A stretch of 64,000 bases of DNA from Pseudomonas gessardii. Its GTDB lineage: Bacteria; Pseudomonadota; Gammaproteobacteria; Pseudomonadales; Pseudomonadaceae. This document shows, in pieces, positions 52,116-60,704 of the stretch. Under the pieces are notes generated by a model. That model had not been told where the DNA came from and searched no databases. It saw nothing but the letters and a program-made list of their open reading frames with translations. Position 1 is the first letter of the stretch; each line of letters begins with the position of its first letter. A program made the position numbers and the translations under genes. The stretch lies in assembly GCF_001983165.1 (NCBI RefSeq), contig NZ_MNPU01000003.1:62001-126000 (forward strand), read 5' to 3'.

Positions 52116-53018
52116 ATGAACGCCAATAAAGAAAAAGTAGTCGTCGTCGGTGCGGGTCTGATGGGCACCGGTATTGCGCATGCGTTCGCCAGCTCTGGTT
52201 TCAGTACGCTGTTGGTCGATACCAATGCCACCTCCCTGACAAACGCCAGGACGAGCATCGAAAAAATCCTTGCCGATGGCGTGCGCCTGGGCAAAGTCAG
52301 CGAAGAAAAAGCCCAGCAATCGTTGGCCAATCTACTGACCTGCAGCGACTTGACTGAAGCAGCGAGTGGCGCCAATTGGCTGGTTGAGACGGTCTCCGAG
52401 CAGTTGGCAGTGAAGAAAGCGGTGCTCACGCAAGCGGCGCCACTGCTGGCACCGGACGCGATTATCGCGACCAATACGTCGGCCCTCAGCGTGACCGAAA
52501 TTGCGGCGTCAGTGGAGTGTGCAGATCGCGTGATCGGCATGCACTTCTTCAACCCTGTGCACAAAATGAAACTGGTGGAGCTCGTGCGGGGGTTGGCTAC
52601 CAGTGATGAAGTGGTGAATCGCACTCGCAACCTGTGCGATCAGATCGGCAAAACCTCCATCATCGTCAATGAATCGCCCGGACTGACCACCAGCCGCATG
52701 TCCGCACTATTGGGCAACGAGGCGATGTGGATGCTGCAGGAAGGCACCGCGACCGCCGAAGACATCGACACGGCACTACGTCTGGGTTTCAACCATCCGA
52801 TGGGCCCGTTGGAACTGGGTGACCTGACCGGTTGGGATACGCGGCTGTCTGTTCTGCGTTATCTGCACCAGACCTTGGGCGAAAAATTTCGGCCCTGCCC
52901 ACTGATCATCAAAATGGTCGCTGCCGGACGATTTGGGCGCAAGTCGGGGCAGGGGGTTTACCGCTACGAAGACGGTAAACAAGTACCGGGTTCAGGGCTC
53001 AAGGCGAGTGCGTTATGA
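52116..53018 (+). CDS. ditN: 3-hydroxyacyl-CoA dehydrogenase
   Basis: 300 residues. NAD-binding motif VVVGAGLMGTGIAHAFA, Asp of the nucleotide pocket in LLVDTN, catalytic His in MHFFNPVHKMKLVE and the Glu after it, and NESPGLTTSRM. The C-terminal domain has FNHPMGPLELGDLTGWD and KSGQGVYRY. It oxidises a 3-hydroxyacyl-CoA to 3-oxoacyl-CoA in beta-oxidation. It overlaps ditO by four bases, and the two catalyse consecutive steps. Confidence 0.95.
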   Translation: MNANKEKVVVVGAGLMGTGIAHAFASSGFSTLLVDTNATSLTNARTSIEKILADGVRLGKVSEEKAQQSLANLLTCSDLTEAASGANWLVETVSEQLAVKKAVLTQAAPLLAPDAIIATNTSALSVTEIAASVECADRVIGMHFFNPVHKMKLVELVRGLATSDEVVNRTRNLCDQIGKTSIIVNESPGLTTSRMSALLGNEAMWMLQEGTATAEDIDTALRLGFNHPMGPLELGDLTGWDTRLSVLRYLHQTLGEKFRPCPLIIKMVAAGRFGRKSGQGVYRYEDGKQVPGSGLKASAL

Positions 53019-54190
53019 AAGACATCGTCATAGTTGATGCGGTACGCACGCCAATCGGCAAGTTCCGTGGCAGCCTGGCCGGCGTGCGCGCCGATCACCT
53101 CGGGTCGCTGGTGCTCAGTCACTTGCTGGAACGGGTCGATGTGTCGCCGACGTTGGTCGACGATGTGATATTTGGCAATGTCACGCAAATTGGCGAACAG
53201 TCCGCCAACATTGCCCGCACGGCCTTGCTCGGCGCCGGTTGGCCGGTCAGCGTGCCGGGGCTGACCATCGACCGTAAATGTGGTTCGGGCGAAGTGGCCG
53301 TGCATTTGGCCGTTGGTGCTATCGCGGCGGGTTCCGCTGATATCGTGGTGGCGGGTGGCGCGGAAAACATGAGCCGCGTGCCCATGGGCAGTAACCGTGA
53401 AATCCACGGCGAGGCGTTTGGCTGGATGGCAGCGCAACGCTATGAACTGACCAGTCAGGGCGAGGCTGCTGAGCGTATCGCCGACAAGTGGGCGCTCAGT
53501 CGCGATGCGCTAGATGATTTCGCTTTTGCCAGCCATCAGCGCGCTGCCGCGGCGTCCGATGCCGGTTATTTCGATAATGAAATAGTGCCGGTTGCGGTCG
53601 AGGAGCTACGTGAGCAGGTGCTGACGGAGCCAGCTGTTGTGTTGCGCCACGATGAAACCATTCGTCGTGATACTTCGCGGGAAAAGCTGTCGACGCTTAA
53701 AACCAGTTTTCGTCCGGATACCGGCCGCATCACTGCTGGTAACTCGTCACAGATCTCCGACGGAGCAGCGGCATTGCTGTTGATGAGTGCCGAAACCGCG
53801 AAAAAACTCGGGCTCAGGGCTCGAGCGCGGATTGTGGCGTTCACAACCGTCGGTTCCGATCCGACATTAATGCTCACCGGCCCGATTGCTGCCACTCAAA
53901 AGGTGTTGAGCCAGGCTGGGCTGAACATCAACGACATCGACTTGTTCGAGGTCAATGAAGCGTTTGCCTCGGTGCCGCTAGCCTGGATGCAGGAGACAGG
54001 TGTGCCGCACGACAAGTTGAACGTCAATGGTGGCGCCATTGCCCTCGGTCATCCATTGGGCGCCAGTGGTGCACGATTGATGACCACGTTGTTGAACGAG
54101 CTTGAACGCCGAGGCGGGCGTTTTGGCTTGCAAGCCATTTGCTGCGCCGGCGGTATGGGCACGGCGACCATCATCGAACGGCTCGATTGA
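53015..54190 (+). CDS. ditO: Acetyl-CoA acetyltransferase-type thiolase
   Basis: 391 residues, complete classical thiolase. Nucleophile Cys89 (RKCGSGEVAV), His in NGGAIALGHPLGASG and second Cys in CCAGGMG. It cleaves 3-oxoacyl-CoA with CoA, releasing acetyl- or propionyl-CoA from a diterpenoid side chain or opened ring. Unlike ditF, all thiolase catalytic residues are present, so the two have different jobs. ATGA overlap with ditN. Confidence 0.95.
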   Translation: MKDIVIVDAVRTPIGKFRGSLAGVRADHLGSLVLSHLLERVDVSPTLVDDVIFGNVTQIGEQSANIARTALLGAGWPVSVPGLTIDRKCGSGEVAVHLAVGAIAAGSADIVVAGGAENMSRVPMGSNREIHGEAFGWMAAQRYELTSQGEAAERIADKWALSRDALDDFAFASHQRAAAASDAGYFDNEIVPVAVEELREQVLTEPAVVLRHDETIRRDTSREKLSTLKTSFRPDTGRITAGNSSQISDGAAALLLMSAETAKKLGLRARARIVAFTTVGSDPTLMLTGPIAATQKVLSQAGLNINDIDLFEVNEAFASVPLAWMQETGVPHDKLNVNGGAIALGHPLGASGARLMTTLLNELERRGGRFGLQAICCAGGMGTATIIERLD

Positions 54191-54191
54191 G

Positions 54192-54695
54192 ATGGCACGC
54201 CTACCGCTGATCCCGCTGGATGCCATGCCGTCTGCGTTGCAAGACGCGGTAGAGCGGGGCCAGCGCAGTCGCATGCTCAGTTCAACGACGCCGGTGCAGG
54301 TCTGGGCTCACCGACCCAAGGTAGCCCTGGCCTGGCTGGGTTTGATGGAGAGCCTGCACAGCGACAGCCTGCTTGATGAGCGTTTGCGCGAGTTGGTGCG
54401 GCTGAAAATCGCCAGCATCACCACTTGCCAGGCCTGCCAACTGGCGCGCAAGTCCGACGCAGTGACGGAAGAGGATATTGCGTGCATGGCCACAGACAGT
54501 GAGTCCTTCACGCCAGTCGAACGTGCCGCGTTGCGTTATGCCGAATTGTTTGCCAGCGATTACCTGGAGATCGACGACACGCATTTCTTGCGACTCGGGG
54601 AGTTTTTCTCTGACGCCCAGGTGGCAGAGCTGGGGCTGTACTGCGCCCTGATGTTGGCGGGTGGCCGCATGACACTGGTGCAGCAGGCCTACTGA
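54192..54695 (+). CDS. ditP: Carboxymuconolactone decarboxylase/AhpD-like protein
   Basis: 167 residues from ATG 54192, one base after ditO ends. The CMD-like helical core contains a CxxC motif (ITTCQACQLARK) with a following acidic stretch, and LRYAELFA. The CxxC is typical of AhpD-like peroxidases rather than true decarboxylases. It might reduce peroxides made by the oxygenases or have an uncharacterised lyase role. Letter assigned by gene order. Confidence 0.85.
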   Translation: MARLPLIPLDAMPSALQDAVERGQRSRMLSSTTPVQVWAHRPKVALAWLGLMESLHSDSLLDERLRELVRLKIASITTCQACQLARKSDAVTEEDIACMATDSESFTPVERAALRYAELFASDYLEIDDTHFLRLGEFFSDAQVAELGLYCALMLAGGRMTLVQQAY

Positions 54696-54717
54696 CACGT
54701 CTCGCAGCACAAATAGT

Positions 54718-54742
54718 TGATCGAAATATTAATAAGTGTCCA
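54718..54742. promoter_or_regulatory. Operator-like element before ditQ
   Basis: TGATCG-N13-TGTCCA followed by ATACAT. Left arm diverges, but AATAAGTGTCC matches the right side of the ditA3 and ditA1 elements. It lies 92 bp before the ditQ start. Confidence 0.45.
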
Positions 54743-54834
54743 ATACATATCTAGTCAGGCCTATTATCAGTCGGAAGGTATGGCCTTCAGCAGCTGCCTG
54801 ACAAAAAATAATGACAAAAATAGCGGAGACGATC

Positions 54835-56112
54835 ATGTCCACACCGGCACAGAACGACCTGACGAAGGCTTTCACCGATGTAGCCAGTAATTATCGCGGT
54901 ACCAGCGATATCGACCTGCACGCGACCTACCGCGATATGCGCGCCAATTCGCCTGTGCTGCAAGGCAACTTCATGGCGAGTCTGGGCGTGCCGTCGATTG
55001 CCGGCCTGGATGCCAGCCGGCCGACCTTCACACTGTTCAAATACGACGATGTCATGGCGGTCATGCGTGACGCCGGCACCTTTACCAGCGGTTTTATCGC
55101 CGAGGGGCTGGGGGCGTTTTTCGATGGTTTGATCCTTACCGCAATGGACGGGGATGCTCACAAGAACATCCGTAACCTGCTGCAACCGGTATTCATGCCC
55201 GAGACGGTGAATCGCTGGAAGGAAACCAAGATCGATCGGGTGATTCGCGAGGAGTATCTCAAGCCGATGGTGCCGGCCAAGGGCGCCGACCTGATGGACT
55301 TTGCCCTGTATTTTCCGATCCGGGTGATTTACTCGTTGATCGGCTTTCCCGAGGATCGTCCCGAGCAGATCGAGCAGTACGCGGCCTGGGCGCTGGCCAT
55401 CCTGGCGGGCCCGCAAGTCGATCCGGAAAAAGCCGCCGCGGCCCGCGGCGCCGCCATGCAGGCCGCTCAGGCTCTATACGATGTGGTGAAAGTGGTGGTG
55501 TCCGAGCGTCGCGCTGAGGGCGCATCGGGCGATGACCTGATCAGCCGGCTGATCAACGCGGAGTATCAAGGACGGTCGCTGGACGATCATGAAATCGCCA
55601 CTTTTGTACGCTCACTGCTCCCGGCTGCCAGCGAAACCACGACTCGCACCTTCGGTACCTTGATGTCGTTGCTGCTGCAAAATCCGGATGTGCTGGAGCG
55701 GGTGCGTAATGACCGAAGCCTTGTAAACAAGGCCATCGACGAAGCGGTGCGCTTCGAGCCTGTGGCCACTTTCAAGGTGCGTCAGGCCGCCAAGGACCTG
55801 GAGATTCGCGGTGTAGCCATCCCCAAAGGGGCAATGGTGCAATGCATCGTGACCTCAGCCAATCGCGACGAAGATGCATTCGAAAACGCCGATAAATTCG
55901 ACATCGACCGCAAGCCCAAACCTTCGTTTGGTTTTGGCTTTGGCCCACACATGTGTATCGGTCAATTCGTGGCCAAAACCGAGATCAACTGCGCACTGAA
56001 TGCGATCCTCGATCTGATGCCCAACATCCGTCTCGACCCTGACAAACCCGGGCCGCAGATCGTCGGCGCACAGCTGCGCGGTCCGCACTATCTGCACGTG
56101 CTGTGGGAGTGA
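54835..56112 (+). CDS. ditQ: Cytochrome P450, dehydroabietic-acid hydroxylase type (CYP226)
   Basis: 425 residues from ATG 54835 with GGAG seven bases upstream; ATG 54811 is an alternative. I-helix ASETT (265-269) where the paralogue at 25072 has AGETT, ExxR at Glu303-Arg306 (EAVR), heme loop FGFGPHMCIGQ with Cys374. DitQ of P. abietaniphila (CYP226A1) binds dehydroabietic acid and is thought to hydroxylate it at C-7. Gene order after ditL-M-N-O-P supports this copy as the orthologue. Redox partners are probably the ferredoxin and reductase at 31-32.6 kb. Confidence 0.93.
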   Translation: MSTPAQNDLTKAFTDVASNYRGTSDIDLHATYRDMRANSPVLQGNFMASLGVPSIAGLDASRPTFTLFKYDDVMAVMRDAGTFTSGFIAEGLGAFFDGLILTAMDGDAHKNIRNLLQPVFMPETVNRWKETKIDRVIREEYLKPMVPAKGADLMDFALYFPIRVIYSLIGFPEDRPEQIEQYAAWALAILAGPQVDPEKAAAARGAAMQAAQALYDVVKVVVSERRAEGASGDDLISRLINAEYQGRSLDDHEIATFVRSLLPAASETTTRTFGTLMSLLLQNPDVLERVRNDRSLVNKAIDEAVRFEPVATFKVRQAAKDLEIRGVAIPKGAMVQCIVTSANRDEDAFENADKFDIDRKPKPSFGFGFGPHMCIGQFVAKTEINCALNAILDLMPNIRLDPDKPGPQIVGAQLRGPHYLHVLWE

Positions 56113-56136
56113 TGGGGGGATGCATTTGATTTAATA

Positions 56137-56161
56137 TGAACACATTCAAAAAATGTGTTTA
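56137..56161. promoter_or_regulatory. Island-wide operator-like palindrome, amidohydrolase copy
   Basis: TGAACA-N13-TGTTTA with extended symmetry AACACAT-N7-ATGTGTT, the same extended arms as the copy at 7547. The right arm overlaps TTTAATTAA. It is 64 bp before the start of the next gene. Confidence 0.65.
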
Positions 56162-56225
56162 ATTAAGTCGAGATGTGCACTATGATTCAGGCACAACAAC
56201 AAGCCCGAATGCGAAGGGGAAAACA

Positions 56226-57533
56226 ATGAAAGTTGAAGATCTGATTCTTGTCAGTGTCGATGACCACGCGATCGAGCCGCCGAATGCTTTTGCTCGCCAC
56301 ATGCCTGCCCGCTTCAAGGGTCGTGAGCCGCATGTGGTCAAAAAGGGTGATCGTGATGTGTGGGTCTTCGAGGAACAGGCCACTGGCTACATGGGCCTCA
56401 ATTCCGTGGTCGGTCGACCAAAAGAGGAATACGGCATGGAGCCGCTGGGCTACGAGCAAATGCGCCGTGGCACCTGGAACATCAAGGACCGCGTCGACGA
56501 CATGAACGCCAACGGCGTGCTCGGTTCATTGTGCTTCCCCACCTTCCCGGGCTTTGCCGGGCAACGTTTCCAGGTACACGCTGATCGCGACGTGTCGATG
56601 GCGGCCATCCAGGCCTACAACGACTGGCATTTGCACGACTGGTGCAACGCTGCGCCAGGCCGCTTCATTCCGCTGATGATCGTGCCGTGGTGGGACATGA
56701 AAGCCGCTGCTGCCGAAGTCGAGCGTCTGGCCAAACAGGGCGTGCACGCGCTTTCGCTGTCGGACAACCCGGCCATTCATGGCTACCCGTCGATCCACAG
56801 TGATTACTGGGACCCGCTGTGGAAAGCCTGCAGCGATAACAAGGTGGTGATCTGCTGTCATATCGGTACCGGCGTGAAAGCTCAACACGCTTCGGATTTG
56901 TCGCCTATCGACGCCTGGATCACCTCCATGCCGATTTCCATCGCCAACTCCGCCGCTGACTGGATCTGGGCGCCGATGTGGAAGAAATTCCCGGATCTGC
57001 GCATGGCGCTTTCCGAAGGCGGCATCGGCTGGATTCCTTATTTGCTGGAGCGTGCTGACTTCACCCACCGTCACCATAACGCGTGGACCAATTCCAACTT
57101 CGACGGGAAGATGCCTAGCGACATCTTCAACAAGCACTTCATCACCTGCTTCATCGAAGATAATTTTGGCCTGAAGAACCTCGATTACTTGAACGCCGAG
57201 ATGGTCACGTGGGAAAGCGATTACCCGCACTCCGACTGCACCTGGCCGAACTCGCCGGAGACCGCTTGGGAAGGGTTGCAGCACCTGCCCAAGGAGATGA
57301 TCGACAAGGTCACTCACCTGAACGCCATGCGTGAGTTTTCCTTTGATCCGTTCTCCATCCATGGTCGGGAAAACTGCACGGTCGGCGCGCTACGGGCTCA
57401 GGCCACGCACGTCAGCATCGAGCCAGCCCTGGGCTTGGGTGGTGCCGATCACGGTCGCCACGACAACAAGCCGGTGACCTCCGGCGACATCAATGCGATG
57501 TTCGCCGAGGCTGACGCGCAAACCGCGTTGTAA
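56226..57533 (+). CDS. Amidohydrolase-2 family protein
   Basis: 435 residues from ATG 56226 with AAGGGG upstream. Motifs: SVDDHAIEPP at the N-terminus (DxHxxE in place of HxH), CCHIGTG, ALSEGGIGWIPYLLERAD and WESDYPHSDCTWPNSPE, in which the metal Asp is retained. This group is common in aromatic and steroid catabolic loci and differs from the DitL type, being longer. It probably hydrolyses or decarboxylates a ring-opened intermediate. It starts its own transcript after ditQ and the palindrome at 56137, and a hairpin follows. Confidence 0.88.
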   Translation: MKVEDLILVSVDDHAIEPPNAFARHMPARFKGREPHVVKKGDRDVWVFEEQATGYMGLNSVVGRPKEEYGMEPLGYEQMRRGTWNIKDRVDDMNANGVLGSLCFPTFPGFAGQRFQVHADRDVSMAAIQAYNDWHLHDWCNAAPGRFIPLMIVPWWDMKAAAAEVERLAKQGVHALSLSDNPAIHGYPSIHSDYWDPLWKACSDNKVVICCHIGTGVKAQHASDLSPIDAWITSMPISIANSAADWIWAPMWKKFPDLRMALSEGGIGWIPYLLERADFTHRHHNAWTNSNFDGKMPSDIFNKHFITCFIEDNFGLKNLDYLNAEMVTWESDYPHSDCTWPNSPETAWEGLQHLPKEMIDKVTHLNAMREFSFDPFSIHGRENCTVGALRAQATHVSIEPALGLGGADHGRHDNKPVTSGDINAMFAEADAQTAL

Positions 57534-57549
57534 GTTGCCGCTGTTCCTA

Positions 57550-57572
57550 CAGTCGCCGGCCAACGGCGACTG
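57550..57572. terminator. Hairpin after amidohydrolase gene
   Basis: CAGTCGCCG, loop GCCAA, CGGCGACTG: nine perfect pairs, no T tract. It lies between the amidohydrolase and acyl-CoA dehydrogenase genes in a 110-base gap. Confidence 0.6.
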
Positions 57573-57643
57573 TGGAGCGGTTGCCGTTCTGTGGTCGCTT
57601 CGTTCGAAGCGATTGCGCCTGTGTTCAGCGTTAGAGAGCGCAT

Positions 57644-58792
57644 ATGGCCATCAGTCAATTTTCCTACAGCAATATTCCTCCCGAGGCGGAAGCGCTTCGC
57701 ACCGAAGTGCGGGCGTTCATTCTCGACACACTGGCCGATTACCCACCTACCTTGAGTGCGCAGTCCTGGATGGGCTTCGACGCGGAATTCAGCAAGAAAC
57801 TCGGCGCGCGAGGCTGGGTCGGCATGGCCTTGCCCACAGCCTACGGCGGTGGCGAGGCGGGTCCTTTTGCACGCTACGTGATCATTGAAGAATTGCTGGC
57901 CTCCGGTGCGCCGGTATCGGCCCACTGGATCGCCGACCGGCAAAGCGGGCCGCTGATCAATCGCTTCGGTACCGAGCAACAAAAACAGCACTACCTGCCA
58001 GCCATTTGCCGGGGTGAAAGTTACTTCTGCATCGGCATGAGCGAGCCCAATTCCGGCTCGGACCTGGCTTCGATCAAAAGCACTGCTGTGCGTGATGGCG
58101 ATAGCTGGCTAGTCAATGGCCAGAAGGTCTGGACCACCAACGCGCACCATTCGCAGTACATGATTGCCCTGGTGCGTACCAGTGAGAAACAAGCGGCCCG
58201 GCATGAGGGCATGTCGCAATTCATCGTCGACCTTAGCCTGCCCGGCATCACCATCCGCCCGATTCGCGACCTGGCCGGTGGCGAGCACTTCAACGAAGTG
58301 TTTTTCGACAATGTGCGGCTGCCCGCCGATGCCTTGATTGGCACTGAGGGCAAGGGTTGGGATCAGGTGACCGCTGAACTGGCCTTCGAACGCAGCGGCC
58401 CTGAACGTTTCCTCAGTTGCATGGCGTTGTTGAAAACACTGATCGACGCAGTGGGCAAGACCCCTGACGCACTACAAGCGCGGGAGATCGGACGGCTGTC
58501 GGCCAAGCTGCTGACGCTGCGCAATATGTCGTTGTCGGTCACGGCACAGTTGGCGGCGGGTGAACATCCAGCCTGGGCGGCCTCCTGTGTGAAAGACCTT
58601 GGCAATGCTTTTGAGCAGGAAATCCCCGAGGTAGCCCAGCTGTTGCTGGAAACCGAGCCACGGCAGGACGGCGGCAGCGAGCATGCACGCGTGCTGGCCT
58701 ACCTGACACAGATGGCGCCCTCATTCTCATTGCGCGGGGGCACTCGCGAAATTCTGCGCGGCATCATTGCCCGCGGCCTGGGGTTGCGATAA
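57644..58792 (+). CDS. Acyl-CoA dehydrogenase, subunit-type 1
   Basis: 382 residues. FAD-binding region IGMSEPNSGSDLASI and VWTTNAHHSQYM, then AFERSGPERFLS and a C-terminus GGTREILRGIIARGLGLR. This long-form group is found in heteromeric dehydrogenases. Its TAA overlaps the ATG of the next acyl-CoA dehydrogenase gene by one base, the arrangement seen for the alpha2-beta2 enzymes of steroid degradation (FadE26/27-like, ChsE1/E2). It would form a CoA-linked double bond in a bulky ring-derived acyl-CoA. Confidence 0.9.
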   Translation: MAISQFSYSNIPPEAEALRTEVRAFILDTLADYPPTLSAQSWMGFDAEFSKKLGARGWVGMALPTAYGGGEAGPFARYVIIEELLASGAPVSAHWIADRQSGPLINRFGTEQQKQHYLPAICRGESYFCIGMSEPNSGSDLASIKSTAVRDGDSWLVNGQKVWTTNAHHSQYMIALVRTSEKQAARHEGMSQFIVDLSLPGITIRPIRDLAGGEHFNEVFFDNVRLPADALIGTEGKGWDQVTAELAFERSGPERFLSCMALLKTLIDAVGKTPDALQAREIGRLSAKLLTLRNMSLSVTAQLAAGEHPAWAASCVKDLGNAFEQEIPEVAQLLLETEPRQDGGSEHARVLAYLTQMAPSFSLRGGTREILRGIIARGLGLR

Positions 58793-59865
58793 TGCGCGAG
58801 ATATTCGAAGCGACGATTGAACGCCTGTTTGCCGATCTGGCGACGCCGGCTTACGTGATGGGCTGTGAAGGCGGCGAATGGCCGGCCGAGTTGTGGGCCG
58901 CGCTGGACGAGTCGGGCTTCACCCTGGCGGGTGTATCCGAAGCGCTGGGCGGCGCTGAAGCCAGTTGGGCCGATATGTATGTGTTGGTCCGTGCCGCCGG
59001 GCGCTTTTCAGTGCCCGCGCCACTGGGTGAGGCCTTGCTCGGCAACTGGCTGCTGAGCAAGGCCGGCCTGGAGGGAAGGGCGGGTGCAATCAGCGTGGCC
59101 GCCAATTCCGATCTGGTGCTTGATGGCGAGCGCGTTTATGGCACCGCCTGCTCGGTCCCTTGGGGGCGCAACGTTGAAGCGGTCGTCGCCATCGCTAATA
59201 GCCCAGCCGGTGTTGCGCATGTGGTGCTGCTGCCGCGTAGCGCTGCAAGCGAACTGACGTTGAGTCTGAATGTGGCGGGCGAACCGCGCGATGATTTGGG
59301 TTTCACTAGTGCCAAGGTATTGGCGCAAGCACCGTTGCCCAGCGGGCTCGACGCCAATGTCCTGGAATTGGGCGGCGCGATGCTGCGCGCGGCGCAGTCC
59401 GCCGGGGCGTTGCACGCGCTACTGGACATGACCGCCAACTATGCCAGTGAACGCAAGCAGTTCGGCAAGGCAATCGGTTCTTTTCAAGCCATTCAACAAC
59501 AGCTCGCAGTATTCGCTGAGCAGGCTGCCGCCGCCGGCATCGCGGCCGAGGCGGCCTTCACGGAATCCAGTGCGGGGCTCGCCGCGCTGACCATTGCCGC
59601 GGCAAAAATCAGCACCGCAGAAGCCGCAAGCGTCGGCGCCAGCATCGCCCATTCAGTGCATGGTGCCATTGGCTTTACCGAGGAATATCCGCTGCATCTG
59701 CTCACCCGTCGGTTGTGGGCGTGGCGCAGTGAATTCGGCTCGGCCTCCCTTTGGAGTCAGCGTCTAGGCACTCAGATATGCCTGGGCGGCAGTGATGGAT
59801 ACTGGCCGTTGCTCACCAGCCATGGCCAACAACCCTTAACCCGTCTCGCGAGTAATCCGGTATGA
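58792..59865 (+). CDS. Acyl-CoA dehydrogenase, subunit-type 2
   Basis: 357 residues, shorter and richer in Ala than its partner. ASERKQFGKAIGSFQAIQQQL is the conserved helix, and HGAIGFTEEYPLHLLTRRLW is the C-terminal region. The N-terminal part (about 1-160) is weakly conserved, as expected for a non-catalytic or half-catalytic subunit. Overlap with the upstream gene suggests a heterodimer. It also overlaps the next crotonase gene by four bases, so all three are co-translated. Confidence 0.87.
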   Translation: MREIFEATIERLFADLATPAYVMGCEGGEWPAELWAALDESGFTLAGVSEALGGAEASWADMYVLVRAAGRFSVPAPLGEALLGNWLLSKAGLEGRAGAISVAANSDLVLDGERVYGTACSVPWGRNVEAVVAIANSPAGVAHVVLLPRSAASELTLSLNVAGEPRDDLGFTSAKVLAQAPLPSGLDANVLELGGAMLRAAQSAGALHALLDMTANYASERKQFGKAIGSFQAIQQQLAVFAEQAAAAGIAAEAAFTESSAGLAALTIAAAKISTAEAASVGASIAHSVHGAIGFTEEYPLHLLTRRLWAWRSEFGSASLWSQRLGTQICLGGSDGYWPLLTSHGQQPLTRLASNPV

Positions 59866-60662
59866 GCCCGTTTCTTCAGATTGAGCGTGAGGGCGGCATC
59901 GTCACCGTGCGCATGAACCATCCCGATACCCGCAATGCCCTGACGACGCGTGAGCAGATTCAGGAGTTTGTCGATCTCTGCGCCGAGCTGCGCCGTGATA
60001 TGTCGGTGCGGGTCATGGTGCTCACTGGCAATGGCAGCGCTTTTTGTGCCGGTGGCAACGTCAAGGACATGCACGAGCGCGGCGGCATTTTCGCCGGCTC
60101 GCCGTATGAACTGCGCAATACCTACCGTGATGGTATTCAGCGTATTCCCCTGGCGATTTATGAGCTTGATATCCCAGTGATCGCCGCAGTTAACGGCCCG
60201 GCAATGGGTGCGGGCCTCGATCTTGCCTGTATGTGCGATATCCGGCTGGCGGCGCCCAAGGCGATCTTCGCCGAGAGTTTCGTGCGCCTGGGCATTGTTC
60301 CTGGTGACGGCGGCGCCTGGCTGTTGCCGCGCATCATTGGTATCCCGAAAGCCAGTTTGATGGCGTTTACCGGTGACGCTATCGATGCAGCCAAGGCGCT
60401 GGAATGGGGCCTGGTCGAGCAAGTCTGCACCCACGAAACGCTGCAATCGGAAGCGCAGGCGCTCGCGCGGCGAATCGCCAGTAATCCCGGTCATGCGTTG
60501 CGCCTGTGCAAGCGTCTGCTGCGCGAAGGCCAACATATGCGCCTCGATTCGCTGCTGGAATTGTCGGCGGCGTATCAGGCGCTGGCACATCACACCGAAG
60601 ACCATCAGGAAGCGGTAGCGGCTTTTGTCGACAAGCGTGATCCCAATTACCAGGACCGCTGA
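59862..60662 (+). CDS. Crotonase (enoyl-CoA hydratase/isomerase) family protein
   Basis: 266 residues. FCAGGNVKDMHERGG, oxyanion segment GPAMGAGLDLACMCDIRLA, and FAESFVRLGIVPGDGGAWLLPR. Of the two hydratase acids, the first is Asp (GAGLD instead of GGGxE) and the second position reads Phe, but a conserved Asp lies in PGDGG. It is therefore more likely an isomerase, C-C hydrolase or atypical hydratase than a standard one. It is co-translated with the acyl-CoA dehydrogenases. Confidence 0.87.
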   Translation: MSPFLQIEREGGIVTVRMNHPDTRNALTTREQIQEFVDLCAELRRDMSVRVMVLTGNGSAFCAGGNVKDMHERGGIFAGSPYELRNTYRDGIQRIPLAIYELDIPVIAAVNGPAMGAGLDLACMCDIRLAAPKAIFAESFVRLGIVPGDGGAWLLPRIIGIPKASLMAFTGDAIDAAKALEWGLVEQVCTHETLQSEAQALARRIASNPGHALRLCKRLLREGQHMRLDSLLELSAAYQALAHHTEDHQEAVAAFVDKRDPNYQDR

Positions 60663-60704
60663 TTACCCATCGCCCAATACAAGAATCGATCTGGAGTAAG
60701 CAAA

